NCBI RefSeq assembly: GCF_007565055.1
Contig: NC_044550.1
Coordinates: 92,224,174-92,288,173 of the forward strand
Direction: 5' to 3'
DNA: 64,000 bases
From: Rhinopithecus roxellana
Lineage: Eukaryota > Chordata > Mammalia > Primates > Cercopithecidae
The notes below the pieces were generated by a model. It was not told where the DNA came from and did no database searches. It saw nothing but the letters and a program-made list of their open reading frames with translations. A program made the translations under genes and the position numbers. Below, piece by piece: positions 11,441 to 21,303 of this stretch. The number at the start of each line of letters is the position of its first letter. Positions within the stretch are counted from its first letter, which is position 1.

Positions 11441-13162
11441 TTTTTGCATGTCTTGAATATTTGGTTATAGATAAGGGATCCATCTGTACTAATTATCCAT
11501 CTATTGCTAATTAGAAAATATTTTTAAAGCTGCAAAACTCTTTCTCTTGGGATAGATGTTATGACAGGGAAATCTTTTATTGTAGTTGAAAATATCTACT
11601 GCATTTTAGTGGGCAATTATATTTGAAGTGTGAAATCACCACTCCAATGAAATTTATGTGAATATAGTCAAAACATATGCTAATTAGATATTTCATGGGA
11701 TGAGTCAGACAGATGTATATTGTTTTTATTTTATTGTTTTACAACATTTTATTTAACTTTTTATTATGACCTTGGTGAGGAGCAAATGAAGTAGCTAAAT
11801 TAAATGTTTAGCAACATTTTGAACTAATAAGTTCCTCAAAGGTTAGACAAATAAATACATCTAGACTCACAATTTTCATCACAGAACTTAATTAAACACA
11901 ATTTAATTTTTCTTATAGAAACTTTATGTTTTAGCAGATTTTTCCTTATTGTTTTTCCAATGTATCTTAAGATGTATAGAAAAAATGGGCACAACTGACA
12001 AAAGAATGACTTATATCAAGAATTGAGGAGGAAACATGAAATGCACACATAACTAGCATCACTCCTTAAAGAACGTAGGCAATCTATGCATAATGCTTGA
12101 CTATCTCCTCCATATGTACCAGTACTGTCTAAAATAGATTGTATATATACACCTTACAGTGCACATTCCTTTCAATTGAATACAAATAAAATACACCTTA
12201 CTACAAATGACAAGTTTTAAGTCTTTATATGAAATATGCATGTGCATATGTGTGTACATGTTATGTATATGAATATATAGAGGTGTGTGAATGAAAGGGT
12301 GGATTATAATGTCTGTAACCTGCTTCTGACAGTCAAAACTAAAGCCACCAGTTAGAAGAATACAAGAAATAGAGTTGTATGCCTGTAACAATACTTCATC
12401 TATTACATGGAGGAAAAGATTCTGTCTACTCTTTGCTTTAGAATTTCTACAAGGTTCTATGCATCTTAGTGACCAAGAATGCCTTAAGGTTTCCCTTAGC
12501 TTGACTAAACTTTAAACAGTTTTTTCGCCTAATTGTATACCCCCAACCTTCTTTCTTTCCTTTTTATTTTTTACAGCATTTACTTCAACTAACATTTTAT
12601 TGTAAATACTGTCTCTTCTTTTTTGAGTTGTAACCCCACCACAAACCAGGGATGTTTTCTCAAGGAGCTAGGAACTATTCATTTGAAATACAACCGTCAA
12701 AAAAGATAGTACCGCTCCTACCTTCAAGGAACAGCAATTACCAAACACCAGGCCCAGATCATATTGACCACTCTCCCCCTTTATGAAGACTCTCCTGTAA
12801 CTTTTTCTTTAACTGATCTCAGCATTTAAAATCCTTCACATTTGTTTCAGCTTGAGTTGAGTTTAGTCTCTTCCTTATATCAATATTTATCACTCCTATT
12901 CTGACAATATTGAATGAAGTGTTCCTTGACATTTTTAAGAAGTATCTAGTACAATTTTTCTTTTACAATAGGTATTCAACATACATAGCTGAAAGAAAAT
13001 TTGATTGGATTGCTTTGGGTTCAATAATCAATCAATTCAATTAAGATATTCAATATGCAAATGGAAACTTAAATAGTTAGGTCATTGATGTCTCCTACTA
13101 TACAAAAGGAATTGCATAGAAAGATTTGATTATCTATTTGCCTTTGCATGGTGAAGTAGTTA

Positions 13163-13218
13163 AACACACACACAACATACACACACACACACACACCAAC
13201 AGACATACACACACACAC
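13163..13218. repeat. (CA)n microsatellite, interrupted
   Basis: CA dinucleotides are interrupted by 'acat', 'caacag' and 'cata' units. It is a likely polymorphic marker locus. Confidence 0.9.
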
Positions 13219-13775
13219 TTGAGTCAGGTTGGAATTTGGTATCTTATTGCTACAAAGTCTGTTTGTCAGGCTTAAGATCTCTGTTTCAATGTAATGCTGG
13301 TTAGTTGTAGCTAAACTTCAAAGGGAGGAGGGTCTAATAAGGCTTGTCTAAACCTCCCCACCTTCCAATCATGGTCTATACCAGTTTTTCAGGTTTCTAA
13401 GGGAAAGTAGGCCAAGGGCCAAAAGTAGGATACATTCAGTCACATGAGGAGCTTAGAATTTTATTTTTGGTTCAAAAAAGCCATTAATTTATTTTACTTC
13501 CACATTGAAAGAAATAAGAAATTAGTTATTTAAGAGAAATATTACATGCTGCTATAAAAATATATTATAGATATTCTCCAATTATGTGGATAAATGCTAT
13601 GCCATGTGAACCCAAAGTTATAAAGTATCCAGTCTACTTAAAATACTAATAGAAAATAAACAACAATATCCTGAAATTAAAGTTAAACTTTAAATTAGTA
13701 TTGTAATTTGTAAATTTGTAGTGTAAATTGAAACTGGAATATTACTGTAAACCAATAATACAGGTTTATATTGAT

Positions 13776-13792
13776 AAGAAAACAAATTCATA
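13776..13792 (+). repeat. Left target-site duplication of the outer L1 composite
   Basis: The 17-mer 'aagaaaacaaattcata' directly precedes the first base of the outer L1. It recurs without mismatch at 26339-26355. The bottom-strand nick implied between TTCTT and ATC is a plausible variant of the L1 endonuclease target. Confidence 0.9.
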
Positions 13793-13885
13793 GGGGCATG
13801 CCTAAGGTGGCTGAATAGGAACAGCTCCAGCCTCCAGCTCCCAGCGTGAGTGACACAGAAGACAGGTGATATCTGCGTTTTCAAC

Positions 13886-13893
13886 TGAGGTGC
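13886..13893 (+). other. 5'UTR deletion junction in the outer L1 (splice-like)
   Basis: The junction reads 'ctgag' then 'gtgcagacagacacc'. In the inner L1 the same two flanks are separated by 641 nt that begin GT (14525) and end AG (15165), preceded by a C-rich run. A GT-AG placement needs one later substitution in the outer copy. A breakpoint two bases to the right needs none. L1 donors at about nt 97-99 are known from spliced integrated retrotransposed elements (SpIREs). Confidence 0.75.
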
Positions 13894-14183
13894 AGACAGA
13901 CACCTCACACCTCACACGGCTTGGTACACCCCTGAGACGAAGCTTCCAGAGCAAGAGGCAGACAGCAACACTTCCTGTTCAGCAATATTCTATCTTCTGC
14001 AGCCTCCACTGCTGATACCCAGGCAAACAGGGTCTGGAGTAGACCTCAAGCAAACTCCAACAGACCTGCAGCTGAGGTTCCTGACTGTTAGAAGGAAAAC
14101 TAACAAAGAGAAAGGACACCCACACCAAAACCCCATCAGTACGTCACCATCATCAAAGACCAAAGGCAGATAAAACCACAAAG

Positions 14184-14426
14184 ATGGGGAAAAAGCAGTG
14201 CAGAAAAGCTGGAAACTCAAAAAATCAGAGCGTATCACCAGCAATGGAACAAAACTAGACAGAGAATGACTTTGAAGAGTCGAGAGAAGACTTCAGTCAA
14301 TCAAACTTCTCAGAGCTAAAGGAGGAACTATGTAACCAGCGCAAAGAAACTAAAAACCTTGAAAAAACATTTGACGAATGGTTAACTAGAATAACCAATG
14401 TAGAGAAGTCCTTTAAAGCACTGATG
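14184..14426 (+). pseudogene. Outer L1 ORF1, N-terminal part, broken
   Basis: The ATG at 14184 lies in the standard L1 ORF1 context ('aagatgggga') and starts MGKK. ORF1 protein is the trimeric, coiled-coil RNA-binding chaperone of the L1 ribonucleoprotein. Compared with the inner copy, a short stretch after the first ~17 codons is missing. A Trp codon has become TAG at 14256-14258, leaving 24 residues. The region further downstream is split by the 6-kb inner insertion and continues at 20498. It cannot be functional. Confidence 0.9.
14414..14426 (+). repeat. Left TSD of the inner L1
   Basis: The 13-mer 'taaagcactgatg' recurs exactly at 20485-20497, immediately after the inner L1 poly(A) tail. 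It was originally one copy inside the outer L1 ORF1. Confidence 0.95.
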
Positions 14427-15459
14427 AGAGGGAGGAGCAAGATGGCGGAATAGGAACAGCTCCAGTCTCCAACTCCCGGCGCGAGCAACACAGAAGACTG
14501 GTGATTTCTGCATTTTCAACTGAGGTACTGGGTTCACCTCACTGGGGAGTGCCGGACAATCGGTGCTGGTCAGCTGCTGCAGCCCGACCAGCGAGAGCTG
14601 AAGCAGGGCGAGGCATTGCCTCACCTGGGAAGCACAAGGGGGAAGGGAATCCCTTTTCCTAGCCAGGCGAACTGAGACACACAACACCTGGAAAATCGGG
14701 TAATTCCCACCCCAATATGGCACTTTAAGCAAACGAACACACCAGGAGATTATACCCACACCTGGCCGGGAGGGTCCCACGGACACGGAGCCTCCCTCAT
14801 TGCTAACACAGCAGTCTGCGATCTAACCGCAAGGCAGCAACGAGGCTGGGGGAGGGGCGCCCGCCATTGCTGAGGCTTAAGTAGGTAAACAAAGCCGCTG
14901 GGAAGCTCCAACTGGGTGGAGCTCACAGCAGCTCAAGGAAACCTGCCTGTCTCTGTAGACTCCACCTCTGGGGACAGGGCACAGCTAAAAAAAAAAACAG
15001 GGGAAGCAGCAGAGGCCTGTGCAGATGCAAACGACTCTGACTGACAGCTTTGAAGAGAGCAGTGGATCTCCCAACACGGAGGTTGAGATCTGAGAACGGA
15101 CAGACTGCCTGCTCAAGTGGGTCCCTGATCCCTGAGTAGCCTAACTGGGAGACATCCCCCACTAGGGGCAGTCTGACACCCCACACCTCACAGGGTGGAG
15201 TACACCCCTGAGAGGAAGCTTCCAAAGTAAGAATCAGACAGGTACACTCGCTGTTCAGCAATATTCTATCTTCTGCAACCTCTGCTGCTGATACCCAGGC
15301 AAACAGGGTCTGGAGTGGACCTCAAGCAATCTCCAACAGACCTACAGATGAGGGTCCTGACTATTAGAAGGAAAACTATCAAACAGGAAGGACACCTATA
15401 CCAAAACCCCATCAGTACGTCACCATCATCAAAGACCAGAGGAAGATAAAACCACAAAG
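14427..15459 (+). promoter_or_regulatory. Inner L1 5'UTR / internal promoter with YY1 site
   Basis: This is the L1 internal RNA polymerase II promoter region, about 1.03 kb and relatively GC-rich for the window. A YY1-type core 'aagatggcg' at 14439-14447 is intact and sits at the usual place for positioning transcription start. The antisense promoter of primate L1s lies in this kind of region, but whether it functions here is unknown. A potential splice donor (14525-14526) and a matching AG (15164-15165) remain in this copy. Confidence 0.8.
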
Positions 15460-16461
15460 ATGGGGAAGAAGCAGGGCAGAAAAGCTGGAAATTCAAAAAA
15501 TAAGAGCGCATCTCACCCTGCAAAGGAGCACAGCTCATCGCCAGCAATGGATCAAAGCTGGTCAGAGTATGACTTTGATGAGATGAGAGAAGAAGGCTTC
15601 AGTCCATCAAACTTCTCAGAGCTAAAGGAGGAATTACGTACCTAGCGCAAAGAAACTAAAAACCTTGAAAAAAGAGTGGAAGATTGATAGCTAGAATGAT
15701 TAATGCAGAGAAGGTCATAAATGAAATGACAGAGATGAAAACCATGACACCAGAAAAACGTGACAAATCCACAAGCTTCAGTAACCGACTCGATCAACTG
15801 GAAGAAAGAGTATCAGCGATTGAGGACCAAATTAATGAAATGAAGCGAGAAGAGAAACCAAAAGAAAAAAGAAGAAAAAGAAATGAACAAAGCCTGCAAG
15901 AAGTATGGGATTATGTAAAAAGACCAAATCTACGTCTGATTGGGGTGCCTGAAAGTGAGGGGGAAAATGGAAATAAGTTGGAAAACACTCTTCAGGATAT
16001 CGTCCAGGAGAACTTCCCCAAACTAGTAGGGCAGGCCAACATTCAAATTCAGGAAATACAGAGAACACCACAAAGACTACTCCTTGAGAAGAGCAACTCC
16101 AAGACACATAATTGCCAGATTCACCAAAGTTGAAATGAAGGAAAAAATCTTAAGGGCAGCCAGAGAGAAAGGAGAGAAAGGTCGGGTTACCCACAAAGGG
16201 AAGCCCATCAGACTAACAGCAGATCTCTCGGCAGAAACTCTACAAGCCAGAAGAGAGTGGGGGCCAATATTCAACGTTCTTAAAGAAAAGAATTTTAAGC
16301 CCAGAATTTCATATCCAGCCAAACTAAGTTTCATCAGTGAAGGAGAAATAAAATCCTTTACAGATAAGCAAATGCTTAGAGATTTTGTCACCACCAGGCC
16401 TGCCTTACAAGAGACCCTGAAGGAAGCACTAAACATGGAAAGCAACAACCAGTACCAGTAA
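15460..16461 (+). pseudogene. Inner L1 ORF1, three disabling mutations
   Basis: The frame starts at the ATG in 'aagatgggga' (MGKKQ) and would encode the L1 RNA-binding trimer protein of about 338 residues. Breaks: a TAG at 15643-15645 after 61 codons; a 1-base deletion near 15682, after which the coiled coil continues in another frame (from about 15684); and a 1-base insertion near 16069 ('caaagactactcc'), after which the RRM/C-terminal part (NFPKLVG before, KPIRLTADLSAETLQ after) continues to 16461. The C-terminal domain also has a 9-nt in-frame duplication near 16168 (EKG repeated). The stop at 16459-16461 is eight codons earlier than the family end at about 16485. Confidence 0.93.
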
Positions 16462-16548
16462 TTGCAAAAACATGCCAAAATGTAAAGACCATCGAGGCTA
16501 GGAAGAAACTGCAACAACTAACGAGCAAAATAACCAGTTAATATCATA

Positions 16549-19500
16549 ATGGCAGGATCAAGTTCACACATAACAATATTAACCTTAAATGTAAATGGAC
16601 TAAATGCTCCAATTAAAAGACACAGACTGGCAAACTGGATAGAGTCAAGACCCATCAGTCTGCTGTATTCAGGAGACCCATCTCACATGCAGAGACATAA
16701 ATAGGCTCAAAATAAAGGGATGGAGGAAGATCTACCAAGCAAACGGAGAACAAAAAAAAGCAGGGGTTGCAATCCTAGTCTCTGATAAAATAGACTTTAA
16801 ACCATCAAAGATGAAAAGAGACAAAGAAGGCCATTACATAATGGTAAAGGGATCAATTCAACAGGAAGAGCTAACTATCCTAAATATATATGCACCCAAT
16901 ACAGGAGCACCCAGATTCATAAAGCAAGTCCTTAGAGACTTACAAAGAGACTTAGACTCCCATACAATAATAATGGGAGACTTCAACACTCCACTGTCAA
17001 CATTAGACAGATCAACAAGACAGAAAGTTAACAAGGATATCCAGGAATTGAACTCATCTCTGCACCAAGCGGACCTAATAGACATCTATAGAACTCTCCA
17101 CCCCAAAGCAACAGAATATACATTCTTCTCAGCACCACATCGCACTTATTCCAAAATTGACCACATAATTGGAAGTAAAGCACTCCTCAGCAAATGTAAA
17201 AGAACAGAAATTATAACAAACTGTCTCTCAGACCACAGTGCAATCAAACTAGAACTCAGGACTAAGAAACTCAATCAAAACCACTCAACTACATGGAAAC
17301 TGAACAACCTGCTCCTGAATGACTACTGGGTACATAACAAAATGAAGGCAGAAATAAAGATGTTATTTGTAACCAATAAGAACAACGATACAACATACCA
17401 GAATCTCTGGGACACATTTAAAGCAGTGTGTAGAGGGAAATTTATAGCACTAAATGCCCACAAGAGAAAGCTGGAAAGATCTAAAATTGACACTCTAACA
17501 TCACAATTAATAGAACTGGAGAAGCAAGAGCAAACACATTCAAAAGCTAGCAGAAGGCAAGAAATAACTAAGATCAGAGCAGAACTGAAGGAGATTGAGA
17601 CACAAAAAACCCTCCAAAAAATCAATGAATCCAGGAGCTGGATTTTTGAAAAGATCAACAAAATTGACAGACCGCTAGCAAGAATAATAAAGAAGAAAAG
17701 AGAGAGGAATCAAATAGATGCAATAAAAAATGATAAAGGGGATATCACCACGGACCCCACAGAAATACAAACTACCATCAGAGAATACTATAAACAACTC
17801 TACGCAAATCAACTAGAAAATCTAGAAGAAATGGATAATTTCCTGGACACTTACACTTTCCCAAGACTAAACCAGGAAGAAGTTGAATCCCTGAATAGAC
17901 CAATAGCAGACTCTGAAATTGAGGCAATAATCAATAGCCTACCAACCAAAAAAAGTCCAGGACCAGATGGATTCACAGCTGAATTCTACCAGAGGTACAA
18001 GGAGGAGCTGGTACCATTCCTTCTGAAACTATTCCAATCAATTGAAAAAGAGGGAATCCTCCCTAACTCATTTTATGAGGCCAACATCATCCTGATACCA
18101 AAGAATGGCAGAGACACAACAAAAAAAGAAAATTTTAGACCAATATCCCTGATGAATATCGATGCAAAAATCCTCAATAAAATACTGGCAAACCGGATTC
18201 AGCAGCATATCAAAAATCTTATCCACCATGATCAAGTTGGCTTCATCCCTGGGATGCAAGGCTGGTTCAACATTCACAAATCAATAAACGTAATCCAGCA
18301 TATAAACAGAACCAAAGACAAGAACCACATGATTATCTCAATAGATGCAGAAAAGGCTTTTGACAAAATTCAACAGCCCTTCATGCTAAAAACGCTCAAT
18401 AAATTCGGTATTGATGGAACGTACCTCAAAATAATAAGGGCTATTTATGACAAACCCACAGCCAATATCATACTGAATGGGCAAAAACTGGAAAAATTCC
18501 CTTTGAAAACTGGCACAAGACAGGGATGCCCTCTCTCACAACTCCTATTCGACATAGTGTTGGAAGTTCTGGCTAGGGCAATCAGGCAAGAGAAAGAAAT
18601 CAAGGGTATCCAGTTAGGAAAAGAAGAAGTCAAATTGTCCCTGTTTGCAGATGACATGATTGTATATTTAGAAAACCCCATGGTCTCAGCCCAAAATCTC
18701 CTTAAGCTGATAAGCAACTTCAGCAAAGTCTCAGGATACAAAATCAATGTGCAAAAATCACAAGCATTCTTATACACCAGTAACAGACAAACAGAGAGCC
18801 AAATCATGAATGAACTTCCATTCACAATTGCTTCAAAGAGAATAAAATACCTAGGAATCCAACTTACAAGGGATGTAAAGGACCTCTTCAAGGAGAACTA
18901 CAAACCACTGCTCAGTGAAATAAAAGAGGACACTAACAAATGGAAGAACATACCATGCTCATGGATAGGAAGAATCAATATCGTGAAAATGGCCATACTG
19001 CCCAAGGTTAGTTATAGATTCAATGCCATCCCCATCAAGCTCCCAATGAGTTTCTTCACAGAATTGGAAAAAACTGCTTTAAAGTTCATATGGAACCAGA
19101 AAAGAGCCTGCATTGCCAAGACAATCCTAAGTCAAAAGGACAAAGCTGGAGGCGTCACACTGCCTGACTTCAAACTATACTACAAGGCTACAGTAACCAA
19201 AACAGCATGGTACTGGTACCAAAACAGAGATATAGACCAATGGAACAGAGCAGAGTCCTCAGAAATAATACCACACATCTACAGCCACACATCTACAGTC
19301 ATCTGATCTTTGACAAACCTGAGAGAAACAAGAAATGGGGAAAGGACCCCCTATTTAATAAATCATGCTGGGAAAATTGGCTAGCCATAAGTAGAAAGCT
19401 GAAACTGGATCCTTTCCTTACTCCTTATACGAAAATTAATTCAAGATGGATTAGAGACTTAAATGTTAGACCATAAAAACCCTAGAGAAAAGCTAGGTAG

Positions 19501-20380
19501 TACCCTTCAGGACATAGGCATGGGCAAGGACTTCATGTCTAAAACACCAAAAGCAATGGCAGCAAAAGCCAAAATTGACAAATGGGATCTCATTAAACTA
19601 AAGAACTTCTGCACAGCAAAAGAAACTACCATCAGAGTGAACAGGCAACCTGCAGAATGGGAGAAAATTTTTGCAATCTACTCATCTGACAAAGGGCTAA
19701 TATCCAGAATCTACAAAGAACTCAAACAAATTTACAAGAAAAAAACAAACAACCCCATCAAAAAGTGGGCAAAGGATATGAACAGACATTTCTCAAAAGA
19801 AGACATTCATACAGCCAACAGACACATGAAAAAATGCTCATCATCACTGGCCATCAGAGAAATGCAAATCAAAACCACAATGAGATACCATCTCACACCA
19901 GTTAGAATGGCAATCATTAAAAAGTCAGGCAACAACAGGTGCTGGAGAGGATGTGGAGAAATAGAAACACTTTTACACTGTTGGTGGGATTGTATACTAG
20001 TTCAACCATTATGGAAAACAGTATGGCGATTCCTCAAGGATCTAGAACTAGATCTACCATATGACCCAGCCATCCCACTACTGGGTATATACCCAAAGAA
20101 TTATAAATCATGCTGCTATAAAGACACATGCACACACATGTTTATTGCGGCACTATTCACAATAGCAAAGACTTGGAATCAACCCAAATGTCCATCTGTG
20201 ACAGACTGGATTAAGAAAATGTGGCACATATACACCATGGAATATTATACAGCCATAAAAAAGGATGAGTTTGCATCCTTTGTAGGGACATGGATGCAGC
20301 TGGAAACCATCATTCTTAGCAAACTATCACAAGAACAGAAAACCAAACACCGCATGTTCTCACTCATAGATGGGAACTGA
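16549..20380 (+). pseudogene. Inner L1 ORF2 (endonuclease-reverse transcriptase), frameshifted
   Basis: ORF2 protein nicks target DNA and copies L1 RNA at the nick. The ATG at 16549 opens the APE-type endonuclease, but a 2-base deletion near 16641 shifts the frame. The rest is open from there to 19306 (831 codons from the ATG at 16811). Visible motifs are endonuclease MGDFNTPLSTLD, KIDHIIGSKAL and LSDHSAIKLEL; RT KKSPGPDGFTAEFY and FADD at about 18644-18655. A 14-bp tandem duplication (19271-19284 and 19285-19298) breaks the frame again. A ~7-base deletion near 19472 then shifts it into the last 305-codon segment (19463-20380), which holds the Cys-rich motif CWRGCGEIETLLHCWWDC. Only three frameshifts separate it from a continuous frame. 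It is nonetheless not intact. Confidence 0.95.
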
Positions 20381-20484
20381 ACAATGAGATCACTTGGACT
20401 CGGGAAGGGGAACATCACATGTACCCTAGAACTTAAAGTATAATAAAAAAAAAAAAAGAAAAAAAAAGAAAAAAGGAAAAAAAA
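20381..20484 (+). terminator. Inner L1 3'UTR remnant, poly(A) signal and A-tail
   Basis: Only about 60 nt of 3'UTR remain. The text jumps from 'gggaacatcac' to 'atgtaccctag', skipping what in the outer copy is about 140 nt (25191-25330), including the G-rich tract. The AATAAA at 20442-20447 and an A-tail interrupted by G follow. Confidence 0.9.
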
Positions 20485-20497
20485 TAAAGCACTGATG
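20485..20497 (+). repeat. Right TSD of the inner L1
   Basis: This is the exact second copy of 'taaagcactgatg' (see 14414-14426). The outer ORF1 resumes directly after it. Confidence 0.95.
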
Positions 20498-21240
20498 GAG
20501 ATGCAAACCATAACACAAGAACTACGTGACAAATGCACAAGCTTCAGTAACCGACTCGATCAACTGGAAGAAAGAGTGTGAATGATTGAAGATCAAATGA
20601 ATGAAAAGAAGCAAGAAGAAAAGTGTAGGGAAAAAAGAGTAAAATGAAATGAACAAAGCCTGCAAGAAATATGGAATTATGTGAAAAGACCAAATGTACG
20701 TCTGATTGGTGTGCCTGAAAGTGATGGGGAAATGGAACCCAGTTGGAAAACACTCTGCAGGATATTATCCAGGAGAACTTCCCCAACCTAGTAAGGCAGG
20801 CCAACATTCACATTCAGGAAATACAGAAAACGCCACAAAGATACTCCTCCAGAAGAGCAACTCCAAGACACATAATTGTCAGATTCACCAAAGTTGAAAT
20901 GAAGGAAAAAATGTAAAGGGCAGTGAGAGAGAAAGGTCAGGTTACCCACAAAGGCAAGCCCATCAGACTAACAGCAGATCTCTCAACAGAAACTCTACAA
21001 GTCAGAAGAGAGTGGGTGCCAATATTCAACATTCTTAAAGAAAAGAATTTTCAACCCAGAATTTCATATCCAGCTGAACTAAGGTTAATAAGTGAAGGAG
21101 AAATAAAATCCTTTACAGACAAGCAAATGCTTAGAGATTTTGTCACCACCAGGCCTGCATGACAAGAGATCCTGAAGGAAGCACTAAATGTGAAAAGGAA
21201 CAACAGGGACCAGCCATTGCAAAAACATGCCAAAATGTAA
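20498..21240 (+). pseudogene. Outer L1 ORF1, remainder, broken
   Basis: This picks up the coiled-coil and RRM coding part after the inner insertion ('ctacgtgacaaatgcacaag', then LTADLSTETLQVRREW around 20970-21015). There are several stops and indels, for example a TGA near 20579 and a TAA near 20916. The family stop equivalent is at about 21238-21240. It is non-functional. Confidence 0.88.
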
Positions 21241-21303
21241 AGTCCGTCAATGCTAGGAAGAAACTGCATCAACTAATGAGCAAAATAACCAGCTAATATC
21301 ATA

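Larger units (their letters stand above)
9773..13775. other. Mostly unique AT-rich sequence with ancient repeat relics
   Basis: Four kb contain two MIR-like relics, one L2-like relic and a (CA)n array, each listed separately. No exon, promoter or RNA gene was recognised. Short open frames such as 12101-12391 (minus) have no supporting context. Confidence 0.55.
13793..14426 (+). mobile_element. Outer L1 (L1PA-like), 5' segment
   Basis: The element starts at the canonical L1 5' terminus ('gaataggaacagctcc' lies about 20 nt in), so it is not 5'-truncated. The first 97 nt are followed directly by distal 5'UTR sequence. Relative to the inner copy it lacks the equivalent of about 14525-15165. The YY1-type site at the 5' end is degraded ('ctaaggtggc'). 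An ORF1 start follows at 14184. The segment is interrupted at 14426 by the inner L1 and resumes at 20498. Confidence 0.95.
14427..20484 (+). mobile_element. Inner L1 (L1PA-like), full length about 6.06 kb, nested in the outer L1 ORF1
   Basis: The element runs from the canonical 5' end ('ggaggagcaagatggcgg') through a ~1-kb 5'UTR, ORF1, ORF2 and a shortened 3'UTR to an A-rich tail of about 44 nt. It is flanked by the 13-bp duplication at 14414-14426 and 20485-20497. It shares its strand with the outer copy. Its RT region is open over 831 codons, while the outer copy has many stops, so the inner one is younger, as nesting demands. Both ORFs are disrupted and it should not be autonomous. Confidence 0.97.

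Noticed and set aside
14382..15547. Several minus-strand frames of 93-134 residues
   Set aside because: They lie antisense to the L1 5'UTRs and recur in both L1 copies. This is chance openness of L1 antisense sequence. I did not recognise an ORF0-type start with support.
14427..20484. Inner L1 as an active, retrotransposition-competent element
   Set aside because: ORF1 has a premature stop and two frameshifts, and ORF2 has three frameshifts. It also lacks most of its 3'UTR.
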